A DNA stretch of 64,000 bases from Alcaligenes endophyticus (GCF_026344035.1 NZ_JAPKND010000009.1:104621-168620); one strand, 5' to 3'. Positions 1 through 9,541 are shown, counted from the stretch's first letter. The notes: a model not told the origin generated them from the letters alone. Numbers and translations: made by a program.

Positions 1-126
1 GTAACGAAAGCAGACAAAATTATTGTGATGGAGCACGGCAGGGTTGTAGAGGAAGGCAGTCATGCCTGTCTGTTGGAAAAAGGCGGCGTATATGCGCAGA
101 TGTGGCATATCCAGCATAGAACATAA
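1..126 (+). CDS. ABC exporter ATP-binding domain, C-terminal end (partial)
   Basis: Open from the first base in frame 1 to TAA at 124-126, giving 41 residues. The text (ADKIIVMEHGRVVEEGSH, LLEKGGVYAQMW) is the usual end of the nucleotide-binding domain of a half-size ABC exporter: the D-K-I-hydrophobic strand, the G-R-V-V-E-x-G-S-H turn and the final G-x-Y helix. Most of the protein, including the Walker motifs and membrane domain, lies left of the window, so the substrate cannot be named. Exporters of the MsbA or ATM1/HMT type end this way. The stop is 69 bp ahead of the sufR start. Confidence 0.85.
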   Translation, partial: VTKADKIIVMEHGRVVEEGSHACLLEKGGVYAQMWHIQHRT

Positions 127-134
127 GGGGATAA

Positions 135-164
135 TTGACGCATATAGTACCAAAGCAGTACTAT
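135..164 (+). promoter_or_regulatory. Putative suf operon promoter
   Basis: TTGACG at 135-140, an 18-bp spacer and TACTAT at 159-164 make a good sigma-70 promoter about 30 bp ahead of the sufR ATG. Gene finders may take this TTG as the sufR start; its role as a -35 box is more likely. The inverted repeat at 142-166 fills the spacer and -10 box, so a bound regulator would block RNA polymerase. Confidence 0.6.
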
Positions 165-166
165 AT
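142..166. promoter_or_regulatory. Perfect inverted repeat, likely SufR (Rrf2) operator
   Basis: Two perfect 9-bp arms, atatagtac and gtactatat, are separated by 7 bp. The total of 25 bp equals the length of the type 1 IscR site, which also starts ATA and ends TAT. It overlaps the predicted -10 box ahead of the gene for an Rrf2 regulator with three cysteines, so autorepression by a cluster-loaded regulator is the simplest reading. Binding is inferred. Confidence 0.6.
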
Positions 167-194
167 TTCTACTAGACCAGATCAGAGAAGTCGA

Positions 195-686
195 ATGTTA
201 CGTATCAGTAAAATCATCGATTACGGCACGCTAGTGCTAACACACATGGCAGGGGAACCTGAACGTGTGTTCAGCGCATCTGATTTGGCCAACATATTAG
301 GGTTGGGGCAGCCTACTGTCAGCAAAGTTTTAAAAATGCTGGGTCAGCATAAGCTGGTTATTAGCAGTCGTGGTGCCCGTGGCGGTTATGTGCTGGGGCG
401 GCCTGCCAAGCAAATCAGTGTGGCTCAAATTATTGATGCCCTAGAGGAGCAGCCATTCGGATTAACCGAGTGTGTTGCTACCCCAGGCGCCTGTTCGGTT
501 GAGCCCGATTGCCATATACGCAGTAATTGGCAACGCATAAACGATATTGTACGCCGTACTCTTGAAGAAGTCAGCGTTGCAGATATGGTTAAGCCGACAA
601 TGTCTGAACACCCACTTACCCACCAGCCAGGAACCGTATTGAAAAACATGAATAAGGCCCGTACCTCCAACATGGAGATTTCCTAA
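195..686 (+). CDS. sufR: Rrf2-family Fe-S regulator of the suf operon (SufR/IscR-like)
   Basis: A 163-residue Rrf2 protein. Residues 1-75 form the winged helix ([11 protein letters not shown] start, [14 protein letters not shown] recognition helix, [11 protein letters not shown] wing). Three cysteines near residues 93-108 ([12 protein letters not shown]) have the C-x6-C-x5-C pattern that binds a [2Fe-2S] cluster in IscR. The start at 195 fits family alignments; an upstream TTG at 135 is probably promoter DNA. The stop TAA shares a base with the sufB ATG, so translation is coupled. It should repress the operon when clusters are plentiful and relieve repression under iron or oxidative stress. 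The C-terminal 25 residues are longer than in IscR and have no clear role. Confidence 0.88.
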   Translation: MLRISKIIDYGTLVLTHMAGEPERVFSASDLANILGLGQPTVSKVLKMLGQHKLVISSRGARGGYVLGRPAKQISVAQIIDALEEQPFGLTECVATPGACSVEPDCHIRSNWQRINDIVRRTLEEVSVADMVKPTMSEHPLTHQPGTVLKNMNKARTSNMEIS

Positions 687-2134
687 TGAGTACAGTCAAT
701 GATCATCTCGATACCTTTCTCGACCGTGAGTACGAGGCAGGGTTTGTCACTGAAATCGAGTCAGAAACTATCCCTAAAGGTCTGAATGAGGACGTGATAC
801 GTTTTCTATCTGCCAAGAAACGTGAACCAGAGTGGTTGCTTGAGTGGCGCTTAGAAGCTTATCGTCATTGGCTGACCATGAGCTATCCAAAATGGTCGAT
901 AGCTGATTATCCAGCCATCGATTTCCAAGACATCAGTTATTATTCTGCCCCCAAAAGTAAAGCAGATGGTCCAAAAAGCTTAGACGAAGTGGATCCTGAA
1001 CTGTTACGCACCTACGAAAAGTTAGGTGTGCCGCTGCACGAGCGCGCACGCTTGGCTGGGGTAGCAGTGGATGCGGTATTTGACTCGGTCTCGGTTGCCA
1101 CCACGTTTCGTAAACAGCTCAAAGAAGTCGGCGTTATTTTCTGTTCCTTTTCAGAAGCGGTGCGTGATTACCCAGAGTTGGTTAGGCCTTATCTGGGCAC
1201 GGTTGTGCCACCAGGCGATAACTATTACGCGGCCTTAAACTCAGCGGTGTTTTCTGACGGCTCATTTGTTTTCATTCCTAAAGGGGTGAAATGTCCGATG
1301 GAGCTATCCACTTATTTCCGCATTAATGCCCGTGACACAGGCCAGTTCGAACGTACGCTTATTGTTGCCGAAGAAGGCGCATCGGTCAGTTATCTAGAAG
1401 GCTGTACGGCGCCAATGCGAGATGAAAATCAGCTTCATGCTGCGGTGGTTGAGCTGATCGCATTGGATGACGCCAAGATTAAGTATTCCACCGTTCAGAA
1501 CTGGTATCCCGGCGATAAAGATGGTAAAGGCGGTATTTACAATTTTGTCACCAAGCGTGGCGATTGCCGCGGTAAGCGCTCGCATATTTCGTGGACTCAA
1601 GTAGAAACGGGTTCCGCCATTACGTGGAAATACCCTAGCGTGATTTTGCGCGGAGATGATTCTCAGGGTGAGTTCTACTCAGTAGCGTTAAGTAATCACC
1701 GTCAGCAGGCGGATACCGGCACCAAAATGATTCATATGGGTCGCAACACCACTAGTACCATTATTTCCAAAGGTATTTCAGCGGGTGAAGGTATCAATAC
1801 CTATCGTGGTTTGGTACGGGTGACCCCTACGGCTGAAAATGCCCGTAACTTTACACAGTGTGATTCCCTCTTGATTGGTAAGCGCTGCGCAGCTCACACC
1901 TTCCCCACCATGGAGGTGCAAAACCCCACTGCTAGCGTAGAGCATGAGGCGACGGCATCACGCATTGGCGAGGATCAGCTTTTCTATGCGATGCAACGAG
2001 GGTTAACGGCAGAGGATGCCGTCTCGATGATTGTGAACGGCTTTTGTAAAGAAGTTATCAAGGAATTGCCCATGGAGTTTGCTGTCGAAGCACAAAACCT
2101 GCTCGGCCTCAGCTTAGAAGGCAGCGTAGGTTAA
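686..2134 (+). CDS. sufB: Fe-S cluster assembly scaffold SufB
   Basis: 482 residues, the full length of SufB. It forms the SufBC2D complex, which receives persulfide sulfur from SufS and builds a nascent cluster. The protein has the family's beta-helix core ([42 protein letters not shown]) and the conserved C-terminal helices with [15 protein letters not shown]. Cys and Glu residues of the core that are candidates for cluster or sulfur handling are present. It overlaps sufR by one base and ends 13 bp before the preferred sufC start, so it is clearly part of one transcript. Confidence 0.96.
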   Translation: MSTVNDHLDTFLDREYEAGFVTEIESETIPKGLNEDVIRFLSAKKREPEWLLEWRLEAYRHWLTMSYPKWSIADYPAIDFQDISYYSAPKSKADGPKSLDEVDPELLRTYEKLGVPLHERARLAGVAVDAVFDSVSVATTFRKQLKEVGVIFCSFSEAVRDYPELVRPYLGTVVPPGDNYYAALNSAVFSDGSFVFIPKGVKCPMELSTYFRINARDTGQFERTLIVAEEGASVSYLEGCTAPMRDENQLHAAVVELIALDDAKIKYSTVQNWYPGDKDGKGGIYNFVTKRGDCRGKRSHISWTQVETGSAITWKYPSVILRGDDSQGEFYSVALSNHRQQADTGTKMIHMGRNTTSTIISKGISAGEGINTYRGLVRVTPTAENARNFTQCDSLLIGKRCAAHTFPTMEVQNPTASVEHEATASRIGEDQLFYAMQRGLTAEDAVSMIVNGFCKEVIKELPMEFAVEAQNLLGLSLEGSVG

Positions 2135-2147
2135 GGAGATGTCAGAA

Positions 2148-2921
2148 ATGTTAACGATTAAAGATTTACACGCTTCGGTAGAAGATAAGCAGATCCTAAA
2201 AGGTCTAAACCTGCAAATCAATCCCGGTGAGGTGCATGCCATTATGGGCCCTAATGGCTCAGGTAAAAGTACCTTGTCGCAGGTATTAGCGGGCCGTGAA
2301 GATTACGTGATCAATAGCGGATCGGTGGATTACTTAGGGCAAGATTTGCTGGATATGAAAATTGAAGAACGTGCCTGTGCGGGCTTGTTCTTGGCGTTTC
2401 AGTATCCCATTGAAATTCCCGGTGTATCAAACGCTTATTTTTTGCGTGCGTCAGTCAATGCGGTGCGTCGTGCGCGCGGCCTGCCTGAGCTCAATGCGAT
2501 TGAGTTTCTAAAGCGCGTTCGCGAAGAAATGAAAATCGTAGGCATGCGCGAAGAGTTTTTGCATCGCTCCGTCAACGAAGGCTTTTCGGGAGGCGAGAAA
2601 AAACGCAACGAGGTGCTGCAAATGAGCATGCTCGAACCAAAGCTCGCTATTTTGGATGAAACGGACTCAGGGTTAGATATCGACGCCTTACGTGTGGTTG
2701 CTGACGGTGTAAATCGTATGCGTTCACCAGAGCGCTCCTTACTGGTCATCACTCACTATCAGCGCTTGTTAGACTATATCGTGCCGGATTTCGTGCACGT
2801 ATTGGTCGGCGGACGTATCGTACGTTCGGGCGGCCGCGAATTGGCCCTAGAGCTTGAAGAGCGTGGCTACGGATGGATTCAAGAGCACGCTGAAGACAAT
2901 GCCAAGGGAGAGGCTGTATGA
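2148..2921 (+). CDS. sufC: Fe-S assembly ATPase SufC
   Basis: An ABC-type ATPase of 257 residues that powers the SufBCD scaffold. Walker A is GPNGSGKST (about residues 34-42), the signature is SGGEKKRNE, and Walker B runs into LDETDSGLD, the D-S-G-L-D loop typical of SufC. The switch histidine is in VITHYQ. Start: AAGGAG at 2133-2138 leaves no room for an ATG at 2139 but is ideally placed for ATG 2148, and [14 protein letters not shown] matches the E. coli SufC start. The end overlaps sufD by four bases (ATGA). Confidence 0.96.
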   Translation: MLTIKDLHASVEDKQILKGLNLQINPGEVHAIMGPNGSGKSTLSQVLAGREDYVINSGSVDYLGQDLLDMKIEERACAGLFLAFQYPIEIPGVSNAYFLRASVNAVRRARGLPELNAIEFLKRVREEMKIVGMREEFLHRSVNEGFSGGEKKRNEVLQMSMLEPKLAILDETDSGLDIDALRVVADGVNRMRSPERSLLVITHYQRLLDYIVPDFVHVLVGGRIVRSGGRELALELEERGYGWIQEHAEDNAKGEAV

Positions 2922-4231
2922 GCACACTTCCTTCCTGGGTGAATGATTTCGTTGCACAGGCTGCCAGTCAGCCTAGTGCTGCAAGATTGCCCTGGCTGGC
3001 GGCTGTGCGTGAGCGGGCGCTAGAGCGTTTTCTCGCTGAAAGCTGGCCCACAACGCGTATTGAAGCATGGCATCACACCTCCTTGGCTCCCCTGACGCAA
3101 CTAAGCTTTCGGCCTGGTGGCGAGGCGGTGGTCAGTGAAGCCTTGCAGGCGTTGAAAGGAACCGATCAGGGCTGTTATTTGGTCTTCGTGAATGGTCACT
3201 ATGATGCCGCTCAGTCTTCTGTGCCAGCTTTGCCAGCGGGCGTGCAACTGCACGCTTGGTCGCAGGTAGAGCTAAGTACTCAGCAAGAGCTATTACAAAG
3301 TCACTGGGGCGAGGTCGAGCAGGGTGCGAGTACCGCAGCGCTAAACTTAGCATTGGCTCAAGATGGCGTGCTGATTGATGTGGCGCGTGGTGTTCAGGTT
3401 GAGCCTGTGGTGCACGTGGTCTTTGTGAACACAGACAGTACGGCTGCATTTACGCGTAATGTAGTGCGTGTACAAGCCGGAGCAGCATTGACCTTGGTCG
3501 AGCACTATATTGCCTTGGATGATGAGCAGCAAAATTTCACTAGCGCCACGACTAATACCTGTATTGAGCAAGATGCATGTTTTACCCATGTCAAATTGCA
3601 GCAAGAGTCTGCGCAAGCTTTTCACCTAGGTAATCTGAACACTACACAAGAACGCGGTTCGGTTTATAACTCGCATTCTTTATCGTTTGGCGCGCGCTTG
3701 GTGCGCAATGATATTGCCACAGTGTTTAACGGCGAGCGCTGTGAAACCTTATTCAATGGCTTGTATTATGTCGATGGGCGTCGTCATGTTGATCACAACA
3801 CCGTGATTAACCATGCGCAGCCCAATTGCATCAGTCATGAGTACTATCGTGGCATTTTAGCCGATCGTGCTCGCGGTGTATTTAGTGGCCGTATTTTGGT
3901 GGCTAAGGGTGCCGATGGTACGGATGCGATTCAGCGCTCTGATAGCTTGTTATTGTCCAAGTTGGCACGTTCTGATGCTCGTCCAGAGCTGGAAATTTAC
4001 GCTGATGACGTAAAGTGCGCGCACGGGGCAACCGTAGGCCAATTAGATGCTGACAGTCTGTTTTACCTGCGCGCTCGAGGTATGTCAGCCGAGGATGCAA
4101 AAAACACCTTGATTTATGCCTTTGCTGCACAGTCCCTTGAGCGTATTGCCAATGAGCAATTACGTGCCCGAGCAACAGCAGGTATTGCATCCTTGCTGCC
4201 GGGTGGTTTGCGTGTAGGAGAGCTTGCATGA
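2918..4231 (+). CDS. sufD: Fe-S cluster assembly protein SufD
   Basis: 437 residues, the usual SufD size. It is a paralogue of SufB and forms the SufBC2D scaffold with it; it is linked to iron acquisition. The C-terminal half shows the family core ([51 protein letters not shown]). The His and Cys in these blocks correspond to conserved SufD residues at the SufB interface. ATGA overlaps with both sufC and sufS point to coupled translation. Confidence 0.95.
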   Translation: MSTLPSWVNDFVAQAASQPSAARLPWLAAVRERALERFLAESWPTTRIEAWHHTSLAPLTQLSFRPGGEAVVSEALQALKGTDQGCYLVFVNGHYDAAQSSVPALPAGVQLHAWSQVELSTQQELLQSHWGEVEQGASTAALNLALAQDGVLIDVARGVQVEPVVHVVFVNTDSTAAFTRNVVRVQAGAALTLVEHYIALDDEQQNFTSATTNTCIEQDACFTHVKLQQESAQAFHLGNLNTTQERGSVYNSHSLSFGARLVRNDIATVFNGERCETLFNGLYYVDGRRHVDHNTVINHAQPNCISHEYYRGILADRARGVFSGRILVAKGADGTDAIQRSDSLLLSKLARSDARPELEIYADDVKCAHGATVGQLDADSLFYLRARGMSAEDAKNTLIYAFAAQSLERIANEQLRARATAGIASLLPGGLRVGELA

Positions 4232-5475
4232 CAGTGGTAGCGCCTGAACTGAGTCCTGCCATGCTGGCACGTCAAGCTGAGTTTCCTATATTAAAACAGC
4301 CCATCCGCGGACAGCGTTTGGTCTATCTGGATAACGGCGCTACTACCCAAAAGCCTCAAGTGGTAATTGACGCTGAGCGTGATTTTTACGAACGTTCTAA
4401 CGCTAATATCCACCGAGGCGTGCACTGGTTGTCGCAACACGCTACCGACCTATACGATCAGGCCAGAGTGACCGTGCAAAAATTTTTGCACGCTGCTAGG
4501 CCTGAAGAAATCGTGTTTACCCGTGGTACCACCGAGGCTATCAATATGGTGGCCTACTGTTGGGGGATGAGTAATCTCAAGCAAGGCGATGAAATATTGC
4601 TTACCGAACTTGAGCATCACTCCAATATTGTGCCGTGGCAGTTTGTTGCTCAACATACAGGCGCGCTGATTAAAGTCGTTCCAGTATTGGATAGCGGTGA
4701 ATTAGATTTAACCGCTTTCCAAGCATTGCTGTCTGAGCGTACTCGCTTGTTAGCCATGAACCATGTCTCGAATGCTTTGGGTACAGTTAACCCCATTCAA
4801 GCAATGACACGTGCCGCCCAAGCAGTAGGGGCTAAGGTACTGATTGATGGTGCTCAAGCAGTGGCACACGCTGTGGTTGATGTACAAGCCATAGGTTGTG
4901 ATTTTTATGTGTTTTCTGCCCATAAATTATATGGTCCTACCGGTATGGGTGCCCTGTACGCGCGTTACGACATCTTAGATGGCATGGTGCCCTGGATGGG
5001 TGGTGGCGATATGATACAAACCGTCAGTTTTGAAGGTAGTACCTATGCTCCGGTGCCTCAGCGTTTTGAAGCCGGTACACCAAATATTGCCGGTACCATT
5101 GCCATGGCAGCGGCAATTGATTATGTACAGGAAGTAGGCTTGGAGGCGATTGCGCAGCACGAGCACGACTTGTTGACCTATGCCACAGCGGCGTTGTTAG
5201 ACATCAAAGGGCTTCGCATCATTGGCACGGGGCCGCATAAAGCAGCCATTGCATCATTTATGTTAGATGATATACATCCTCACGATCTAGGCACCATACT
5301 AGATATGGATGGGATTGCCATTCGGGCAGGGCATCACTGCGCTATGCCCCTGATGACTCGCTTAGGCTTACCCGCTACGGCTAGAGCGTCGTTTGCTTTG
5401 TATAACAATACGGCAGATGTGGACGCGTTGGTGGCTGGCATATACAAAGCAAAAAAACTGTTTGGTGTGGGTTAA
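4228..5475 (+). CDS. sufS: Group II cysteine desulfurase SufS
   Basis: 415 residues. A PLP enzyme that takes sulfur from L-cysteine as an enzyme-bound persulfide and releases alanine. The PLP lysine is Lys233 in SAHKLYGPTG, the cofactor aspartate is in LIDGAQA, and the sulfur-carrying cysteine is about Cys371 in RAGHHCAMP, on the group II type of loop. Group II enzymes need a partner (SufE or SufU) for good activity; neither is encoded in this operon. The ATG overlaps the sufD stop by four bases. A 94-bp gap then leads to sufT. Confidence 0.95.
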   Translation: MTVVAPELSPAMLARQAEFPILKQPIRGQRLVYLDNGATTQKPQVVIDAERDFYERSNANIHRGVHWLSQHATDLYDQARVTVQKFLHAARPEEIVFTRGTTEAINMVAYCWGMSNLKQGDEILLTELEHHSNIVPWQFVAQHTGALIKVVPVLDSGELDLTAFQALLSERTRLLAMNHVSNALGTVNPIQAMTRAAQAVGAKVLIDGAQAVAHAVVDVQAIGCDFYVFSAHKLYGPTGMGALYARYDILDGMVPWMGGGDMIQTVSFEGSTYAPVPQRFEAGTPNIAGTIAMAAAIDYVQEVGLEAIAQHEHDLLTYATAALLDIKGLRIIGTGPHKAAIASFMLDDIHPHDLGTILDMDGIAIRAGHHCAMPLMTRLGLPATARASFALYNNTADVDALVAGIYKAKKLFGVG

Positions 5476-5569
5476 CTATTCCGTAAGCACCGCTGAGCAC
5501 ACTGGCCTGAGCAGCGTTGAGTAAAAATGATAAAGGCCAGTAACCGCGCAAACCGCATAAAGGCGCAAC

Positions 5570-6130
5570 ATGAGTTATTTTGATCGAGAAGAAGTAGAGG
5601 TATTACGAGACTGTCCCGCTGTGAGCATTCCTTACGGTGCACCAGTAACGGTGGAAAAAGGCTGCATGGCCACGATTACCCAGAAATTGGGTGGCAGCTA
5701 TACCGTTATGGTAGAAGGCAACCTTTATCGCATTGAAGGGGTAGATGGTGACGCCCTGGGGTTTGATCCCCACGAGAAACCTCCCGTATTTGTACCAGAA
5801 AAACCGCTAACGGAAAAAACGGTAGAGGATGCGGCCTGGGTGGTGTTAACGGAAGTGTTTGATCCTGAGATCCCAGTCGATATAGTGAATCTAGGTTTGG
5901 TTTATGAGTGCAAGGTAGAACAAACTGGGCCTGAAGCTTTTAATATCCAGATGAACATGACCTTAACCGCTCCCGGTTGCGGCATGGGCACCATGATTGC
6001 CGATGAAGCCCGCTATAAGCTACTCACCATAGAAGGTGTGGAAAATGTGGTGGTTGATTTGGTGTGGGATCCACCATGGAGCCGTGAACGCATGAGCGAG
6101 TCAGCGCGCCTACAGTTAGGCATGTTGTAA
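5570..6130 (+). CDS. sufT: SufT, MIP18/DUF59-family Fe-S maturation factor
   Basis: 186 residues. Residues 85-175 are a DUF59 (MIP18) domain with DPEIPVDIVNLGLVYE and the TLTAPGCGMG loop that carries the conserved reactive cysteine. The N-terminal 80 residues are the extension typical of stand-alone SufT of suf operons. The family helps mature or transfer Fe-S clusters to target proteins. The 94 bp before it contain no obvious terminator, so it may still be on the suf transcript. AAAGG lies close ahead of the ATG. Confidence 0.88.
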   Translation: MSYFDREEVEVLRDCPAVSIPYGAPVTVEKGCMATITQKLGGSYTVMVEGNLYRIEGVDGDALGFDPHEKPPVFVPEKPLTEKTVEDAAWVVLTEVFDPEIPVDIVNLGLVYECKVEQTGPEAFNIQMNMTLTAPGCGMGTMIADEARYKLLTIEGVENVVVDLVWDPPWSRERMSESARLQLGML

Positions 6131-6278
6131 GGCCCTCCTCATAAGTTGCGTTCCCTCGAAAGCTTGCTGCACAGAAAATCAGTAAGCTTTTTTCCTTTTA
6201 TTTTTGCTTTAAAATTAAATAATAAATGAAATAAAGAGATAAGCTTTGCTTTTTTCCAGAACCATGTTATTATTTAAT

Positions 6279-6360
<82 letters not shown>

Positions 6361-6368
6361 AATAAATC

Positions 6369-6400
6369 AAGGCCTTACAGTATTATCGCTGTAAGGCCTT
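6369..6400. terminator. Hairpin behind tRNA-Pro
   Basis: A perfect 12-bp inverted repeat (aaggccttacag / ctgtaaggcctt) with an 8-base loop. It is followed by a T-rich but not pure T run on the plus strand (gttcgttgtt). It may end the tRNA transcript, or the leftward integrase transcript from the other side. It might also be part of the phage attachment region. Confidence 0.55.
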
Positions 6401-6409
6401 GTTCGTTGT

Positions 6410-6430
6410 TGTGGGGATTTTGTGGGGATT
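6410..6430. repeat. Tandem direct repeat, candidate integrase arm-type sites
   Basis: The decamer tgtggggatt occurs at 6410-6419 and again at 6421-6430, one helical turn (11 bp) apart, between the tRNA and the integrase stop codon. Tyrosine integrases bind short direct repeats (arm sites) near the crossover point, and this position fits. The role is inferred from place and spacing. Confidence 0.5.
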
Positions 6431-6434
6431 CATT

Positions 6435-7586
6435 TTAACGATCCCCGCGACGCCTAAGCAGCGTCACCACAGGAGCCTCCTCGGCACTGTGCACCAACTT
6501 CTCGACCTCCGTTAATAATTTAGATAAATCAGCGGCAGAGTAATGGGTTGTAATAGAGCCATTAGTGTGACCAAGCAGTACTTGGCGGTCTTCTAAGTGA
6601 GAGCCTGCTGCTCTCAATCGCCTGCCGAATGTGTGCTTTAGATCGTGTACACGCACTGTACTAAAACCAGCCGCAGCTGGCTTTTTGTATTGCCTCTCCC
6701 ACTTTATGGCTGCGCGTCTTCTAGCAGCACGCCAGCCTGATGCATTCATACGTGCCATCGGGCCTTCATCATATGGGAACACCCATATCGGATGCTGTCC
6801 CCGTTGATTTGAAATAATAGTTCTGGCTATGCTGTTTAAGACAACCAGTCTATCTTCGCCGTTTTTTACGCCTGAAGACTCAAATCTACCTCCAAAATCT
6901 GCGGGTATGAGAAACACGCTGATTCCTAGCTCAGCAACAGGAATTTCCCAATCCCACTGAAGTTTACATACCTCTTGCTCCCTGCATCCCGTATTGACCT
7001 TAAATAGAGCCATGGCGCGTAGGTGAGGGGCTAGCTCAGAGAACAGAATCTCTTGCTCCTTCCAGTCAAGTGGATAGGGTGTGCGTGCCGTCTTTTTCTC
7101 ATCTAGCATTTCAATTAACGGGACGCTGTCTAGCCATGGACGATTTCTTTCATCGCGCCACTTGCGGGCGCATATATTTAAAACCCGCACAGCTCTCTGT
7201 AGGGCAATATTGATCGTTCGATTGCTTACAGTCTTTTGTCGCTCTGTGATGTATCGCTCAAAGCTTGAGTGTTTGATTTCATTAACCGGAATGTCGCCGA
7301 TGTAGTCGACAAGCTGACTTAGATAGGTGGCGGTGTGCCAGGCAGAGGGTTGGTCTGAATATTCATTTAAATACCGCGTAGCCGCCTGCCTGAACGTCGG
7401 GCAACTTCTCGCGCCGTACACCACCTGCTTGCGGATTTGTTCTAGTTGATAGATTAGATATGTTTGGGCCTCCGAGTAGTTGCTCGTGCCCGTGCTGCAG
7501 CGAAGTCGTCCATATCCTGCGATCTGCTTGTCGATATGCCAGACCTCGCCACGCTTGTAGAGGCCGGGGATGCTTTTCTTTGCCAT
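6435..7586 (-). CDS. int: Phage tyrosine integrase
   Basis: 383 residues. An N-terminal arm-binding part (1-60), a core-binding domain (about 65-165) and a catalytic domain. Catalytic residues seen are Arg202 (TGCREQEV), His314 in HDLKH, His340 in LLGHTNGS and Tyr349 in THYSAADL. The usual H-x-x-R box reads H-D-L-K, a change that I recall in some phage integrases, so activity is likely kept. It catalyses insertion into and excision from the tRNA-Pro site. The gene points at the tRNA and ends 75 bp from it. Its 5' end overlaps the excisionase-like gene. Confidence 0.94.
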   Translation of the reverse strand: MAKKSIPGLYKRGEVWHIDKQIAGYGRLRCSTGTSNYSEAQTYLIYQLEQIRKQVVYGARSCPTFRQAATRYLNEYSDQPSAWHTATYLSQLVDYIGDIPVNEIKHSSFERYITERQKTVSNRTINIALQRAVRVLNICARKWRDERNRPWLDSVPLIEMLDEKKTARTPYPLDWKEQEILFSELAPHLRAMALFKVNTGCREQEVCKLQWDWEIPVAELGISVFLIPADFGGRFESSGVKNGEDRLVVLNSIARTIISNQRGQHPIWVFPYDEGPMARMNASGWRAARRRAAIKWERQYKKPAAAGFSTVRVHDLKHTFGRRLRAAGSHLEDRQVLLGHTNGSITTHYSAADLSKLLTEVEKLVHSAEEAPVVTLLRRRGDR

Positions 7587-7804
7587 GTTTTGTGTGACTC
7601 ATTTATAGAGGTATTAGTATTTTTTCCTTTGGATTGCTTGTGTCGGTCCGCCCATTGATCAAGCTCTAAGCGATCAAATGCTACCCCACGGGCGCCAATT
7701 GGTATTTCAGTGACAAATGGACGTACATCACGCTGAAACACAGCTTTGCACATCCCAAGATATGTATGCGCCTTTCCGAGGCGCAGAAATCGAGCTGATT
7801 GCAT
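7454..7804 (-). CDS. Putative excisionase / AlpA-like DNA-binding protein
   Basis: 116 residues. The first 60 (FLRLGKAHTYLGMCKAVFQRDVRPFV, then RGVAFDRLELDQW) have the layout of a small winged-helix excisionase or AlpA protein: helix-turn-helix, a wing with I-P-x-G, then F-D-R-x-E-L-D-x-W. It lies directly upstream of int, as excisionase genes do. The last 44 codons overlap the start of int in another frame and are Ser, Thr and Arg rich with no fold evident. A role in choosing between integration and excision is inferred. Confidence 0.65.
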   Translation of the reverse strand: MQSARFLRLGKAHTYLGMCKAVFQRDVRPFVTEIPIGARGVAFDRLELDQWADRHKQSKGKNTNTSINESHKTWQRKASPASTSVARSGISTSRSQDMDDFAAARARATTRRPKHI

Positions 7805-7813
7805 GGAAATCTC

Positions 7814-8029
7814 TTAAATTGTCTGGTTAAATTCTTGTAAAAACGCACTCCTAAATTGCTCAAGAGTGCGTCTATCTGCATTGCGTGGATTTCTGACGAA
7901 AGCCATCATGCGTGAATGCAGAATGTTGAAACGCTGCAGCTGTTGCTGTGCCTCTTCGTACTCGCACGCAAGACACCCTGAAACACGCGGGGGCGATTCA
8001 CGGTGATGCTTGCAAATCTCTATTCGCAT
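7814..8029 (-). CDS. Small phage protein, unknown function
   Basis: 71 residues, starting inside the end of the upstream gene (10-bp overlap). It has a possible zinc-binding pair early on (C6, H8, H9, C19, C22: ICKHHRES, GCLACEYEE) followed by a helical segment rich in Gln and Arg. It is not recognised as a named family. Its place between the excisionase-like gene and another small early gene fits a leftward early operon. Confidence 0.55.
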   Translation of the reverse strand: MRIEICKHHRESPPRVSGCLACEYEEAQQQLQRFNILHSRMMAFVRNPRNADRRTLEQFRSAFLQEFNQTI

Positions 8030-8484
8030 GATTGCTCCTTACGTGCAGCATGAATCGTGATATCTCTAACGCCGCCAAAATTAATAACTATTTCATCAGA
8101 TGGGTCCTGTCCATCTTGCTGCGCACAAAAACTTGCACCGGCTACAAAAATGGCCATTGCCGCTGCCACCGTATTCATAGGGCCGACCTCGCCTGCGTAA
8201 TTACTAACAGCATCCCAAAATATTTCATCTGATGCCCTTACGTCTGCGGGCTGTTTCAGTTCGCGCACCATCTGCATTACACGCGTTAAATAGTCGACGT
8301 TGTAAAACGCTGGCGCTATTTCTGCCCCGTCTATCTGCCCTCGGGCTAGGTCTAGTGCCCGCAGGATTTCATCAATGGGGGCGAGTTGTGGAGGGTGAGC
8401 AGGGCACGGCCAACGTAGAGAGCCATCACCGGACGGACATGTGCATTGCGCTGTAATGCATCTAGTATTGGATTGAGTGGTCAT
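8020..8484 (-). CDS. Phage early protein, unknown function
   Basis: 154 residues from the ATG at 8484 (MTTQSNTRCITAQ); 25 further codons are open upstream but look unlike coding sequence. It has a Cys-rich start (CITAQCTCPSG, WPCPAHPP) and then a mostly helical body with the Ala-rich hydrophobic stretch MNTVAAAMAIFVAGASF. No family is recognised. It overlaps the next gene by ten bases. Confidence 0.55.
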   Translation of the reverse strand: MTTQSNTRCITAQCTCPSGDGSLRWPCPAHPPQLAPIDEILRALDLARGQIDGAEIAPAFYNVDYLTRVMQMVRELKQPADVRASDEIFWDAVSNYAGEVGPMNTVAAAMAIFVAGASFCAQQDGQDPSDEIVINFGGVRDITIHAARKEQSCE

Positions 8485-8599
8485 TGAGATATACTTTTCG
8501 AGTGTCGTTCTAGTATTCGGAGTAGAGATGTCGTTAAAACAGAAGCTCAGAAGATGCAATTAAAGGGCTGTTTTGCAGACCTGATTTAAAGGTGTATTA

Positions 8600-9010
8600 A
8601 TGACAGTAGCCCCTGCATTCTTTTTGATTGGTGTGATATTTGCTATAGCATTCGTTGTTATTGCTTGTATTGCAGGCCTCGGCCTGTCTAAGCTGGGCAA
8701 GCATTACCCGAGCATCAAGTTACGCCGCCCTTTATTAAGTATTTATTTAGTTGTGGGGCTCGCGTTTATTCTTCAGTTGGTTTTTGTCGTGCCACAAATA
8801 GCTATATCATCGGTCCTCTCAACTTCTGTTAAGGTGGTGCCACCTTATTATCTTTGTTTTTTTATTATTGGCAGCATCGTTTTCAGCATACGTATGGAAG
8901 GCAAGCATTCGGGAAAAAGAACGGCACTCTACGCTTCATGCTTATCCCTAACATGTATTCTTTTTTTCTATTTAATAGAAATAGCTTTCCTTTTTTACCT
9001 AAATCCTTAG
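8600..9010 (+). CDS. Small integral membrane protein (moron candidate)
   Basis: 136 residues with about four membrane segments (near 5-28, 46-68, 83-100 and 111-133) and short Lys/Arg loops. It is on the plus strand inside a run of minus-strand early genes, so it has its own transcription. That pattern suits a moron expressed from the lysogen. No family is recognised; a membrane-based exclusion role would be speculative. Confidence 0.55.
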   Translation: MTVAPAFFLIGVIFAIAFVVIACIAGLGLSKLGKHYPSIKLRRPLLSIYLVVGLAFILQLVFVVPQIAISSVLSTSVKVVPPYYLCFFIIGSIVFSIRMEGKHSGKRTALYASCLSLTCILFFYLIEIAFLFYLNP

Positions 9011-9043
9011 TGAGCATGTGGTTAGCTGTCCATTGAGTTGAGT

Positions 9044-9541
9044 TCATTCGGATTCCTTCATAAACACTATCCAGTGCGTTTTATTGAGTCGGCCTCCACG
9101 GTGGCCATATAGCGGTTGAGCATCAGTGCAAGCCAAGATTTCGCGTACAGGGATCTGCGTTTCGTTCCATTTAAAATTCAGGACGCAGTTGGGGCGCAGC
9201 ACTCGGAAGCACTCAGCGAACCCAGCTCGTAGGTCATCCTGCCAGTGTGTACTGAGCTTTCCGTATTTCGCTGCCAACCAGTTACGTGGACCAGCTCGCA
9301 CTAGGTGAGGCGGGTCAAAAACCACGTGATAGAACGATTCATCGGCAAATGGCAGACGTCGGAAGTCAAAACGCACGTCAGGGTGAATATGCACTGCTCG
9401 TGTACCGTCTTCGCGGTGTGTGCGGTCGGTGACGATGATTGATTCGTGGCGCATGTCACCGAATAGGCAGCGTTCGTCCTGTCGGTTGAACCACATCATG
9501 CGGCTACCGCAGCAGGGGTCTAAGACTGTGGGGGAATTCAC
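9044..9541 (-). CDS. Phage SAM-dependent methyltransferase-like protein
   Basis: 165 residues. A degenerate SAM motif at the N-terminus (VLDPCCGSRMMWF), an acidic pocket region (TDRTHREDG) and the motif FDPPH (about residue 75) in the place of the D/N-PPY/F motif of DNA amino-methyltransferases. This short type is common in tailed phages, with DPPH instead of DPPY. It may modify phage DNA, but the target is not known. It overlaps its upstream neighbour by ATGA. Confidence 0.75.
   Translation of the reverse strand: MNSPTVLDPCCGSRMMWFNRQDERCLFGDMRHESIIVTDRTHREDGTRAVHIHPDVRFDFRRLPFADESFYHVVFDPPHLVRAGPRNWLAAKYGKLSTHWQDDLRAGFAECFRVLRPNCVLNFKWNETQIPVREILACTDAQPLYGHRGGRLNKTHWIVFMKESE

Noticed and set aside
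135..194. Longer sufR from the TTG at 135
   Set aside because: The stretch lacks similarity to Rrf2 proteins, and the TTG is the first base triplet of a convincing -35 box under an operator. The ATG at 195 matches the family start.
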